A DNA stretch of 64,000 bases, from the NCBI GenBank assembly GCA_963814355.1, contig CAWFCZ010000002.1:310001-374000 (forward strand), read 5' to 3'. Made by a program: the position numbers and the translations under genes. This document shows, one piece after another, positions 35,662 through 44,117 of this stretch. The notes under the pieces are model-generated. The model made no database searches. It saw only the letters and a program-made list of their open reading frames with translations, and was not told where the DNA came from. This DNA is from JADGOV01 sp963814355. Lineage in GTDB: Bacteria > Actinomycetota > Actinomycetes > JADGOV01. Numbering within the stretch: the stretch's first letter is position 1; each line of letters starts with the position of its first letter.

Positions 35662-36753
35662 TCAACGGGCGGTCGGGGATCCGTAGTACCCGCGGGTGAA
35701 GCGGCCGGGCTGGTCCTTCGCCAGCCGGGCCGCCCGGCCCTCCGCCGTCCCGTTGGGATGGGGATGGGGGTGGGGATGGGGATGTGGAGTCGGCTCCGGG
35801 GCCGGCTCAGGCGGCCGGTCCGCCAGCGTGCGGGGCAGCAGCCCGGGCAGGGCGGCAGTGGCGGTGGCGAGGTCGCGCTCGTACTTCACCACCACCGACA
35901 GCGTGTCGGCCAGCAGCTGGGCATCCAGCTCCTGCGCGCCCAGGACGGCCAGGGTGCGGGCCCAGTCGACCGTTTCGGAGATGCCGGGCGGCTTGCGCAG
36001 GTCCAGGCGGCGCAGCTCGCGCACCAGGAGCACCAGCTGGCGGGTCAACGCGGCCGGCAGCCCGCTGTCCTTCGACGCGACGATCGCCAGCTCGCGCTCG
36101 GCATCCGGATAGTCCAACGCGAGGTGCAGGCAACGCCGCTTCAGGGCCGCCGAGAGGTCCCGGGTGTTGTTGGAGGTGAGCACGACGTAGGGGCGGCGGT
36201 CGGCCCGGAAGGTGCCGATCTCCGGTACCGAGACCTGGAAGTCGCCGAGGATCTCCAGCAGCACCGCCTCCAGCGCCTCGTCGGCCCGGTCCACCTCGTC
36301 GATCAACAGCACGACCGGCTCTGGCGCCCGGATCGCCTCCAGCAGCGGGCGAGGCGCGAGGAAGCGCTCGGAGAAGAACACGCTCTCCGATTCGGTGATC
36401 TTCTCGACGGCCTCGGCGAGGTCCCGGGTGTCGGCCAGCAACTCCCCCATCTTGTCCCGCAGGATCTGGGTGTAGAGCAGCTGCTTGCCGTAGTCCCATT
36501 CGTACAGCGCCTTGGTGTCGTCCTGGCCCTCGTAACACTGCAGCCGCAGCAGCGGCCGGCCGGTCACCTCGGCGAGGGTCTTCGCAAGTTCGGTCTTGCC
36601 GACCCCGGCCGGCCCTTCCAGCAGCAGGGGCTTCTCCAGCCGGGTGAGCAGGAAGACGCTGGTGGCTATCCGTCGATCCGGGATATAGCCGCAGTCACGG
36701 TAGCCCGCCATCACCGCCTCGACATCGGCGAACTGCGGTTCGGCGTGCGCCAC
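35662..36753 (-). CDS. MoxR-family AAA+ ATPase (CoxD-like)
   Basis: 363 residues. Walker A is LLLEGPAGVGKTELAKTL (about 43-60), Walker B VVLLIDEVDRADE, sensor 1 VLTSNNTRDLS, with an arginine finger in LKRRCLHL. The C-terminal tail has five consecutive His-Pro pairs followed by NG, encoded by a G-rich repeat. MoxR ATPases act as chaperones with VWA proteins to load metals or assemble enzymes. Sits between mno and the VWA gene, 27 bp from mno, so very likely in one transcript with it. Confidence 0.92.
   Translation of the reverse strand: MAHAEPQFADVEAVMAGYRDCGYIPDRRIATSVFLLTRLEKPLLLEGPAGVGKTELAKTLAEVTGRPLLRLQCYEGQDDTKALYEWDYGKQLLYTQILRDKMGELLADTRDLAEAVEKITESESVFFSERFLAPRPLLEAIRAPEPVVLLIDEVDRADEALEAVLLEILGDFQVSVPEIGTFRADRRPYVVLTSNNTRDLSAALKRRCLHLALDYPDAERELAIVASKDSGLPAALTRQLVLLVRELRRLDLRKPPGISETVDWARTLAVLGAQELDAQLLADTLSVVVKYERDLATATAALPGLLPRTLADRPPEPAPEPTPHPHPHPHPHPNGTAEGRAARLAKDQPGRFTRGYYGSPTAR
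35755..35787 (+). repeat. GGGGAT-rich tract, potential G-quadruplex, within moxR
   Basis: The plus strand has five runs of three to five guanines separated by AT or T. It is the non-mRNA (template) strand of moxR and encodes the His-Pro repeat. It meets the usual four-run G-quadruplex rule with one- or two-base loops. Confidence 0.75.
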
Positions 36754-36780
36754 CAGCGCTCCCCTCTCGGTGAACCGGGC

Positions 36781-38070
36781 TTAGAGGAAGTCGTCCAGCG
36801 ACCCGTGCACGCAGTGCTCGACCACCGGCCGGACCGAATCGAATGTGCACTCCTTGGGGTTGCCGGGGGTGCATGCGTCGCCGAGCACGTGGTGGGTGAT
36901 CCGGTCGATGTCCGCGTCGTCGCCGATAATCTTGTTCGCCTTCTCGTAGTACTTCGTCGGCCCGGTGCCGAGGCGGTTCTTGACGTAGGTGTCCGAGGTA
37001 ATGTCGATGAACCGCTCGGCAACATCGACATCACGCAGCAGTCGCACGGCCTCCTTCAGCGCCGCGTCCGCCGCTTGTGGCTTGCTCATCCGCGACGTGT
37101 CGATGCCCATAGCCACGGCGATGTCGGCGTAGCGCTCGTAGGACATCGACATGTTGTAGGCCCACACCCGGGGCAGCGCGATCGCGTTGTTCAACCCGTG
37201 GTGGGTGTCATAAAAGGCCGACACGGCGTGCGAGATGGAGTGGATGATGCCGAGCCCGCCGGAGTTGAAGGCCTGGGTGGCGATGTACTGCGCGTACATC
37301 ATGCCTTCCCGGCCGCCGAGGTCGAGCGGGTTCCAGGTGGCCTGCCGCAGGTGCTCGGCGGTGAGCTTGATGGCGTAGAGCCCGTTTCCCATGGAGGGCC
37401 AGAAGTTGAGCCGGGAGACGTACGGCTCGGAGGCATGCGCCAGGACGTCGAAGCCACACTGGGCGGTGTAGTCCTTCGGTACGTCGAAGTACAGCACCGG
37501 GTCGTCGATGGCCAGCGTGCAGACCGCCGCGTCGTCGAACGCCACGTACTTGTGCGGGTTGTCGGGATCGGTCGTGGTGTCGGTGATGACGTAGGCCCAG
37601 GAGGTTTCGGACCCGGTACCGGCGGTGGTGGACACCGCGATGTGCGGCGGGTTCTTCGGATTCTCCGACTTGTTGAAGCCTTCGAATTCGTTCACACTGC
37701 GGCCGTCGTGGGCCACCGAGATCCGGGCGCCCTTACAGGCATCGTGCGCGGAGCCCCCGCCGATGGAGACCATGCTGTCGCACTTCTCCTCCTGGTACAT
37801 CGCGACGGCGTCCATCACGTTGTAGTCCTTGGGGTTGGACTCCACCTTGTCGAAGACCGCAACGTCCAGCCCGTGGTACTTCAGCGACTCGACGATCTTG
37901 TGTACCGTGTCCGAGCCGCGGAGCCCGGTCGTCATCACCAGCGGCTTGCGGAAGCCCAACTTCAGCGCTTCGGGACCGATGATCTCGTGCGCGCCGGGGC
38001 CGAGCAGCCCCCGGTTCATCGGGTGGAACTCCTTGATCGGGAACGGCTTGAGCAGCTCGTCGACCTGCAT
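36781..38070 (-). CDS. mno: NDMA-dependent methanol dehydrogenase (mycofactocin-linked)
   Basis: 429 residues from ATG 38070 (MQVDELLKPFPIKEFHPMN) with GAGGAGG 7 nt upstream. Group III alcohol dehydrogenase of the Mno/Mdo type: VSIGGGSAHDACKG for cofactor, STTAGTGSETSWAYV, and metal ligands in GFDVLAHASEP and IHSISHAVSAFYDTHHGLNNA. Related enzymes keep NAD tightly bound and need an external acceptor, in cells mycofactocin. This explains its place head to head with mftA and beside mftM. Oxidises methanol and other small primary alcohols. The leader carries a 14-bp inverted repeat. Confidence 0.93.
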   Translation of the reverse strand: MQVDELLKPFPIKEFHPMNRGLLGPGAHEIIGPEALKLGFRKPLVMTTGLRGSDTVHKIVESLKYHGLDVAVFDKVESNPKDYNVMDAVAMYQEEKCDSMVSIGGGSAHDACKGARISVAHDGRSVNEFEGFNKSENPKNPPHIAVSTTAGTGSETSWAYVITDTTTDPDNPHKYVAFDDAAVCTLAIDDPVLYFDVPKDYTAQCGFDVLAHASEPYVSRLNFWPSMGNGLYAIKLTAEHLRQATWNPLDLGGREGMMYAQYIATQAFNSGGLGIIHSISHAVSAFYDTHHGLNNAIALPRVWAYNMSMSYERYADIAVAMGIDTSRMSKPQAADAALKEAVRLLRDVDVAERFIDITSDTYVKNRLGTGPTKYYEKANKIIGDDADIDRITHHVLGDACTPGNPKECTFDSVRPVVEHCVHGSLDDFL

Positions 38071-38349
38071 GACTGGCCTCCTCGGGGCATCGCCACGCGG
38101 CCGGCACACGGCCGGCCGCGTGGCGGTGGGCGTTGATTGGGGCGGACGTTAGCGGCGCGAGACCGGGCGAGGAAGGCCTGAGGGCGGAAACTGTCTATCC
38201 AGCACCCGCAACTGGACCTGAGCCCAGCGCCGGCCTGTCCCTTCGGAGGGGACCGATCCGGCCGCTTTGCCAGTCGCCGCGCAGCGTCGGGACGGTTACG
38301 GTCTGCCTGCGACCCGGTACATCACCCGGTCATCCCGGACGGAGCCCCC
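38071..38349. promoter_or_regulatory. divergent mno / mftA control region with inverted repeats
   Basis: A 279-bp gap. Next to mno, CGCCACGCGGCCGG (38091-38104) is perfectly inverted at 38112-38125 with a 7-nt spacer, lying 21 bp before the mno start and just upstream of its ribosome site; it could be an operator or a leader hairpin. Nearer mftA, GTCCC and GGGAC flank TTCGGAG (38237-38253). No convincing -35/-10 pair stands out. A shared regulator, MnoR-like or MftR-like, is plausible. Confidence 0.55.
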
Positions 38350-38499
38350 ATGACGCCCACCCCCGAAACCGCATCCAGCGTCGAGGATGCGCAGGATCGC
38401 CAGCGCCTCGGCGCCGACGGAGAACCGCAGCCGGCCGCCGAGATCGAAGGCCAGCTGATCGAGGAGGTCTCCATCGACGGACTCTGCGGCGTGTACTAG
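38350..38499 (+). CDS. mftA: mycofactocin precursor peptide MftA
   Basis: A 49-residue peptide, ATG 38350 to TAG 38497, with GGACGGAG upstream. It ends IEEVSIDGLCGVY, exactly the MftA signature: the terminal Val-Tyr pair is decarboxylated and cross-linked by MftC, then released by MftE to give the redox core of mycofactocin. The N-terminal leader is acidic and hydrophilic, and the conserved leader region ahead of the core would bind MftB. Opens the rightward mft operon. Easy to overlook because of its length. Confidence 0.95.
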   Translation: MTPTPETASSVEDAQDRQRLGADGEPQPAAEIEGQLIEEVSIDGLCGVY

Positions 38500-38592
38500 C
38501 CGGCAGGTTCCACCTCCGGCGCTCACCGAGCGGGCCCCACGTCGCGACCTTCCGAGGGTTCGGACGCTCATCTTCCGAGGGAACGGACGGGA

Positions 38593-38865
38593 ATGTCTCA
38601 CGATCCCCACCAGCGCTACCGGCTGAGCGCCTCGGTCACGCTGCGGCCGGAGCCGTTCGGCGCGCTGGCCTACGACTTCGCCGCGCGCCGACTCACCTAT
38701 CTGGCCGCACCCGACCTGGTCGCCGTGATCGGTGAGCTGGCGGCCGAGCGCCCGCGCAGCGCCTCCGACGCTATGACCTCGGTCGGGGTGCCGCCCGACC
38801 GGCGGCCGGTGCTCGCCCGCGCGTTGGCCGATCTCGCCGAGCGAGGTGTCCTTGATGCCGCCTGA
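38593..38865 (+). CDS. mftB: mycofactocin peptide chaperone MftB
   Basis: 90 residues with the PqqD-like RiPP recognition fold: RYRLSASVTLRPEPFGALAYDF, then a winged-helix-like middle and a closing LARALADLAERGVLDAA. It presents the MftA leader to the radical SAM enzyme. The ATG at 38593 has GGGAACGGACGGGA upstream. The 93-bp gap after mftA has no obvious hairpin. The end overlaps mftC by 11 bp. Confidence 0.92.
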   Translation: MSHDPHQRYRLSASVTLRPEPFGALAYDFAARRLTYLAAPDLVAVIGELAAERPRSASDAMTSVGVPPDRRPVLARALADLAERGVLDAA

Positions 38866-40048
38866 ATCCCGCACGCCCGCACCGGCCGGACAGCTGTCCG
38901 CCCATGCCCGCGCCGGTCTGTCCGCTCCGATCTGCCTCACCTGGGAGTGGACCTACGCCTGCAACCTGTCGTGCATCCACTGCCTGTCCGCCTCCGGACG
39001 GCGCGACCCGGCCGAGCTGAGCACCGCCGAATGCAAGCGGGTGCTGGACGAGCTGGCCGCGATGGCGGTCTTCTACATCAACGTGGGGGGTGGCGAGCCG
39101 ACCGTCCGCGGCGACTTCTGGGAATTGCTGGACTACGCCGTCGGCAACCGGGTCGGGGTGAAGTTCTCCACTAACGGCGTCCGGATCGACCGCGCCGCGG
39201 CCGCCCGGCTGGCCTCCACCGACTACGTCGACGTGCAGATCTCCATCGACGGCGCGGATGCCCCGGTCAACGACGCGGTCCGCGGCGCCGGCTCCTTCGA
39301 CACCGCCATCGCGGCCATGGAGAACCTGGCGACCGCCGGCTTTGCCGGCTTCAAGATCAGCGTTGTGGTCACCCGGCGTAACGTCGAGCAGCTCGACGCC
39401 TTCGCCCGCCTCGCCGAACGCTATGGCGCCCAGCTGCGGCTGACCCGGTTGCGGCCCTCGGGGCGGGGAGCGCAGGTCTGGAACGAGCTGCATCCGACCG
39501 CCGAGCAGCAGCGCAGCCTGTACCGCTGGCTGGTCGCCCACGGCGAGTCAGTACTGACCGGCGACTCGTTCTTCCACCTCTCCGCGCTGGGCGAGGCCCT
39601 GCCCGGACTCAACCTCTGCGGAGCCGGCCGGGTGGTCTGCTTGATCGACCCAGTCGGCGACGTTTACGCCTGTCCGTTCACCATCGCGGAGGAGTTCAAG
39701 GCGGGCAACGTCCGTGACGCCGGCGGTTTTCCGGCGGTGTGGCGCTCCGCGCCGCTGTTCGCCCGGCTGCGGTCCCAGCAGCCTGGCGGCCCGTGCACGT
39801 CGTGCAGCGCGTACGACGCCTGCCAGGGCGGTTGCATGGCGGCCAAGTACTTCACCGGCCTCCCACTGGAGGGCCCGGACCCGGAGTGCGTACGCGGACT
39901 CGGGGAGCCGGCGCTGGCGGCGGTACCGGCCGGCGCGGTGCCGCCGCTCGATGTCGACCACTCCCGACGCGCTCCGGTGCCGGTGACCCTGCACCGCCGC
40001 CGGCCGGACCGGGCCTGTGACACCAGCCCGCTGGCCGGGGTGGGGTAG
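38855..40048 (+). CDS. mftC: mycofactocin radical SAM maturase MftC
   Basis: 397 residues. The radical SAM cluster motif is TYACNLSCIHCLS (C36, C40, C43), with the GGGEPT SAM-binding motif. The C-terminal SPASM-type cysteines are in NLCGAGRVVC, VYACPFTIAEEF, GPCTSCSAYDACQGGC and DPEC, for two auxiliary clusters. It decarboxylates the C-terminal tyrosine of MftA and forms the Val-Tyr bond. The ATG at 38855 has GAGG 8 nt upstream; a GTG at 38846 is the other choice. A roughly 40-residue Pro/Arg-rich tail extends past the last cysteine. Confidence 0.95.
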   Translation: MPPESRTPAPAGQLSAHARAGLSAPICLTWEWTYACNLSCIHCLSASGRRDPAELSTAECKRVLDELAAMAVFYINVGGGEPTVRGDFWELLDYAVGNRVGVKFSTNGVRIDRAAAARLASTDYVDVQISIDGADAPVNDAVRGAGSFDTAIAAMENLATAGFAGFKISVVVTRRNVEQLDAFARLAERYGAQLRLTRLRPSGRGAQVWNELHPTAEQQRSLYRWLVAHGESVLTGDSFFHLSALGEALPGLNLCGAGRVVCLIDPVGDVYACPFTIAEEFKAGNVRDAGGFPAVWRSAPLFARLRSQQPGGPCTSCSAYDACQGGCMAAKYFTGLPLEGPDPECVRGLGEPALAAVPAGAVPPLDVDHSRRAPVPVTLHRRRPDRACDTSPLAGVG

Positions 40049-40053
40049 CGCCG

Positions 40054-42147
40054 ATGGACCCCACCCCGTCACTGGCCCCGCTGCTGTCCCCGTTCCAGCT
40101 GGGGGGCCGTCGGCTGCGCAACCGGATCGTCCTCGGCCCGCACGAGACGAACCTGGCCTACCGTCGAGCCATCTCCCGACGCCACGTCGCCTACTACACT
40201 CGCCGCGCGCGCGGCGGTGCCGCGCTGCTGGTGATCGAGAACGCTTCGGTGCACGACGTCGACTGGCCGTATGAGCGCGCGCCGCTGGCGGCAGACTGCG
40301 AAGCCGGCTGGCGGGCGGTGGGCGAGGCCTGCCACGCCGAGGGCACCGTGGTCCTCGCCGGGCTCTCCCACGCCGGGGGGCAGGGCTCCAGCGCGTACAG
40401 CCAGCGCGAGCTCTGGGCGCCGTCGAACGTGCCGGACGTCGCCAGCCGCGAGGTACCCAAGGCGATGGAAGCCGAGGACGTGGCCGCGGTGGTGGACGCC
40501 TTCGCGGGCGCGGCGGCGCTGGCCCGGCGCTGCGGGCTGGACGGAGTGGAGATCAACGCGGGCCAGCACAGCCTGATCCGTCAGTTCCTGTCCGGGTTGA
40601 CCAACCTGCGCGAGGACGGCTACGGGGAGCGGGGGCGCTTCGCCCGGGAGGTGCTGCGCGCGGTGCGCGCGGCGGTGCCGGACGGGATCGTCGGATTGCG
40701 GCTGTCCTGCGACGAGTTGGCCCCATGGGCCGGCATCACCCCCGAACAAGCCGGTCCGCTGGCGCTCGAGCTGTCCGACGGAGTCGACTACGTGGCGGTG
40801 GTCCGCGGCTCGGCGATGGCGACCGCCGCCACCCGGCCGGACGGACATACCCCCCCGGGGTTCAACGTGGAACTGGCGGCTGGGATCAGGACCGCGCTGC
40901 ACGACGGCGGCCGGAACCAGGTCGCGGTCCTGGCCCAAGGCTCGATCGTCGACCCGACCGCCGCCGCGGCGACGATCGCGGCAGGCACCGCGGATCTCGT
41001 GGAGATGACCCGGGCGTTGCTCGCCGACGCCAACCTGCCGCGCAAGCTGGCAACCGGCGAGGCGGCCCGGGTCCGGCCGTGCATCCTGTGCAACCAGAAC
41101 TGCATGGTCCGCGACCCGCGCAACCCGATCGTGTCCTGCGCGGTGGACCCGCGGACCGGCCACGAGTGGGACCAGCCGACCGTGATGGACCTCCCGCCGG
41201 TGAGCCGGACCGTCGCCGTGGTCGGTGGCGGGCCGGCCGGGCTGGAGGCGGCCCGGGTCGCCCGGGTCCGCGGGCACGCCGTCCGGCTGATGGAGGGCAG
41301 CGGCCGCCTCGGTGGGCAGCTGCGCCTGGCCGCCGCCGGAGCCGGCCGGGAGCGGCTCGGGCGGATCGTCGACTGGCTGGTTGCGGAGTGCGAGGCGCTC
41401 GGGGTGCGCGTCGAGCTGGACACGTTCGTCGATGCGGAGACACTGCGGGCCGGCGGCGCCGATGTCATCCTGGCCACCGGATCCCGCGACGGTGAGCCGA
41501 CCTTCACCGTCGCCGAGGGCGCCGAGACCATGCTGCGTTCGGCCTCGGCGGTCCTCGACGCCGTCGGGCCGGGCGCGCCAACCTACGACGAGTCGGGCGC
41601 CGAACCAGCCCTACCCGACGGGCCCACGGTGATCTGGGACCCGATTGGCGGCCCGATCGCGATCAGCGTCGCCGAGCGGCTGGTGGCAGCCGGGCGGCCG
41701 GTGAGCCTGCTCACCCCGGACCCGGTCGCCGGGAACGAGCTGTCCCGCAGCGGTGATCTCGCGCCGGCCAACAGCCGGCTGCAGGCGGCCGGGGTGGTGC
41801 TGGTCAAGCACACTTCGCTACGCGCCGTCCGGCCCGGGTCGGTCACGGTGGAACACCGGCTCACCGGGGCCGAGCGGCAGCTCCCGGCGGCCATGGTGGT
41901 GGACGCCGGTTTCCGGCTGCCGAATGAGGATCTCTGGCGGTCGCTGGCGGAGGACACTCTCCGGGCCGGTGACGAGGTGGCGCCCCGCACGCTCTACGAG
42001 GCCCTGCTGGAGGCCCGCCGGGTGGTCACCGAATTGGACGCCCGGCCGATGCCCCGCCGCCCGCGGGCCGGTACCTCGGGGCCGGCCACCGCGACCGGCG
42101 GCCGGCCGGCCGACGCCACCACAGTGATGGAGGGGGCCCGCCGATGA
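40054..42147 (+). CDS. mycofactocin-system OYE/FadH-family oxidoreductase 1
   Basis: 697 residues with the trimethylamine dehydrogenase/dienoyl-CoA reductase layout: an FMN TIM barrel (1 to about 340), a [4Fe-4S] loop CILCNQNCMVRDPRNPIVSC (CX2CX3CX11C), then a dinucleotide-binding domain (VAVVGGGPAGLEAARVA). In the barrel, FadH-type reductases read GAHGYL...QFLSP. Here the sequence is NAGQHSLIRQFLSG, lacking the Tyr. It matches the family recorded only next to mycofactocin genes. It lies where mftD is normally found, 5 bp after mftC. The natural substrate is unknown; see findings. Confidence 0.88.
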   Translation: MDPTPSLAPLLSPFQLGGRRLRNRIVLGPHETNLAYRRAISRRHVAYYTRRARGGAALLVIENASVHDVDWPYERAPLAADCEAGWRAVGEACHAEGTVVLAGLSHAGGQGSSAYSQRELWAPSNVPDVASREVPKAMEAEDVAAVVDAFAGAAALARRCGLDGVEINAGQHSLIRQFLSGLTNLREDGYGERGRFAREVLRAVRAAVPDGIVGLRLSCDELAPWAGITPEQAGPLALELSDGVDYVAVVRGSAMATAATRPDGHTPPGFNVELAAGIRTALHDGGRNQVAVLAQGSIVDPTAAAATIAAGTADLVEMTRALLADANLPRKLATGEAARVRPCILCNQNCMVRDPRNPIVSCAVDPRTGHEWDQPTVMDLPPVSRTVAVVGGGPAGLEAARVARVRGHAVRLMEGSGRLGGQLRLAAAGAGRERLGRIVDWLVAECEALGVRVELDTFVDAETLRAGGADVILATGSRDGEPTFTVAEGAETMLRSASAVLDAVGPGAPTYDESGAEPALPDGPTVIWDPIGGPIAISVAERLVAAGRPVSLLTPDPVAGNELSRSGDLAPANSRLQAAGVVLVKHTSLRAVRPGSVTVEHRLTGAERQLPAAMVVDAGFRLPNEDLWRSLAEDTLRAGDEVAPRTLYEALLEARRVVTELDARPMPRRPRAGTSGPATATGGRPADATTVMEGARR

Positions 42148-44117
42148 CCGCGAAGAGCCGGTACCGCCACCTGTTCTCCCCACTGGAGATCGGCCCCGTC
42201 ACGGTGCGCAACCGCATTGTCTTCGCCGCCCACCTGACCAACTTCGCCGAGGACGGCTTGCCCAGCGCGCAACACGTGGCCTACTACGAGGCCCGGGCGA
42301 CAGGCGGAACCGGGCTGATCATCACCGAGGAGCACTCCACCCACCCCTCGGACTGGCCGTACGAGAAGCTCATCCACGGATTCCACGCCGACGTCATCCC
42401 CGGGTACCGGCGGATCACCGACGCGGTGCACCGCCACGGCACGCCGATCTTCGCGCAGATCAACCACAATGGCGGGCAGGCCTCGAGCATGTTCTCCCGG
42501 CTGCCGGTGTGGTCGGCCTCGCCGGTGGCCGACCCCTTGTTCCGCGAGGTGGCGAAGGGCCTCACCACCCGGGAGATCGCCGAGGTGGTGGCTGGCTACG
42601 CCCTGGTCGCCGGGCATTGCCGGGAAGGCGGCTTCGACGGTATCGAGTTGCAGTGCTCGCATTCCTCGATCGTGCGCGCGTTCCTGTCCCCGACGACCAA
42701 CAAGCGCACCGACGGCTACGGCGGCTCGCTCCCGGACCGGGCGCGGCTCCTGCTCGAGGTCGTCGCCGCGGTCCGGGAGGCGATCGGGCGGCATATGGCG
42801 CTCGGCGTGCGGCTGTGCGGCGACGAGCTCGCCGAGGGCGGCACGACCATCGACGACGCCGTCGAGGTGGCTCGCATGGTGGCGGCCACCGGGCAGGTCG
42901 ACTACATCAACACCTCGATCGGGGTGGCCACCGCCAGCCTGTTCATGATCGAGGCATCGATGGCCGTGCCCCCCGGGTACGCGCTGTTCATCTCCTCGGC
43001 GATCCGCCGCGCGGTCAGCCTGCCCGTCATCGGTGTGGGCCGGTTCAAGGACCCGGTGCAGGCCGACCGGGCGCTGGCCGAGGGGCACTGCGACCTGGTC
43101 GGCGTCGTCCGGGGCCAGATCGCCGACCCGGACTTCGCGGCCAAGGCGCGGGCCGGCACCACCGAAGAGATCCGGCTTTGCCTGTCGTGCAACCAGGAAT
43201 GCGTCGGGCGGATGGGCCTCAACCGCTGGCTGGGGTGCGTGGAGAATCCGCGGACCGGCCGGGAGTCCCACCCGCTGCCCGACCCGCGGCTGCCTGCCGG
43301 GCAGCGGGTGGTGGTGATCGGCGCCGGCCCGGCCGGGCTGCAGGCGGCTATCGACGCCGCCCGGCGCGGTCATCGCGTGGAGGTGTACGAGCGGGCGGCC
43401 GCGGCCGGCGGCCAAGTTCGCTTGGCCGCCCTGGTCCCGAGCCGGGCCGAGTTCGGCGACATGATCCGCAACCAGCTCACCGAGTGCGCCCGGTACGGCG
43501 TGACGATCCACTACGAGCGCGAGTGTTCGGCCGCGGAGGTGGCCGCACTGGCGCCGGACGTTGCGGTGGTGGCCACCGGCGCGCTTCCGACCCGGCCGTT
43601 CTGGGCGGCGGAGCCACCGGCTCCCGAGACCCCGCTGGTCGGCGACGTGCGCGAGGTGCTCACCGGGGAGTTCCAGCCCACCGGGCGAGTGGTGGTCCTG
43701 GACGAGGTGGGTTTCCACCAGGCCACCTCGGTGGCCGAGTTGCTGGCCGACCGGGGGTGCACGGTGGAGGTGCTGACTCCGGGAATGGTCGTCGGACAGG
43801 ACCTCGGGGTGACCCTGGACATGGAGCACTGGTGGGTCCGGGCCACCGCCAAGGGCATCGCCCAGACCACCGACAGCGTCGTGATGGGCGTCGAGCCGGG
43901 CGGACTGACCGTGCTGCACCACCCCACCGGCTCGATGCGCCACGTCGACGCCGACTACGTCGTCATCGCCGGCCCGCAACGACCAGACGACACGCTCTAC
44001 CTCCAGTTGAAGGCAAGCGGCGGGCGCTTCGAGCTGTACCGGGCGGGCGATTGCATCGCCCCGCGCCGGGCGCACGCGGCGGTCGTCGACGGCCATCGGA
44101 TCGGGGTTTCGCTGTGA
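42144..44117 (+). CDS. mycofactocin-system OYE/FadH-family oxidoreductase 2
   Basis: 657 residues with the same three-part architecture as its neighbour: an FMN barrel (PLEIGPVTVRNRIVFAAH onward), the Fe-S loop CLSCNQECVGRMGLNRWLGC, and an FAD/NAD-like domain with VVVIGAGPAGLQAAID. The barrel segment reads LQCSHSSIVRAFLSP, retaining the family histidine but not the following Tyr. ATGA overlap with the first OYE gene and GTGA overlap with the ETF alpha gene imply stoichiometric expression, perhaps as one complex passing electrons to the ETF. Confidence 0.88.
   Translation: MTAKSRYRHLFSPLEIGPVTVRNRIVFAAHLTNFAEDGLPSAQHVAYYEARATGGTGLIITEEHSTHPSDWPYEKLIHGFHADVIPGYRRITDAVHRHGTPIFAQINHNGGQASSMFSRLPVWSASPVADPLFREVAKGLTTREIAEVVAGYALVAGHCREGGFDGIELQCSHSSIVRAFLSPTTNKRTDGYGGSLPDRARLLLEVVAAVREAIGRHMALGVRLCGDELAEGGTTIDDAVEVARMVAATGQVDYINTSIGVATASLFMIEASMAVPPGYALFISSAIRRAVSLPVIGVGRFKDPVQADRALAEGHCDLVGVVRGQIADPDFAAKARAGTTEEIRLCLSCNQECVGRMGLNRWLGCVENPRTGRESHPLPDPRLPAGQRVVVIGAGPAGLQAAIDAARRGHRVEVYERAAAAGGQVRLAALVPSRAEFGDMIRNQLTECARYGVTIHYERECSAAEVAALAPDVAVVATGALPTRPFWAAEPPAPETPLVGDVREVLTGEFQPTGRVVVLDEVGFHQATSVAELLADRGCTVEVLTPGMVVGQDLGVTLDMEHWWVRATAKGIAQTTDSVVMGVEPGGLTVLHHPTGSMRHVDADYVVIAGPQRPDDTLYLQLKASGGRFELYRAGDCIAPRRAHAAVVDGHRIGVSL

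Noticed and set aside
41994..44096. Antisense frame of 700 codons opposite the second OYE gene
   Set aside because: Same shadow effect; the plus strand has clear FMN, Fe-S and dinucleotide motifs.
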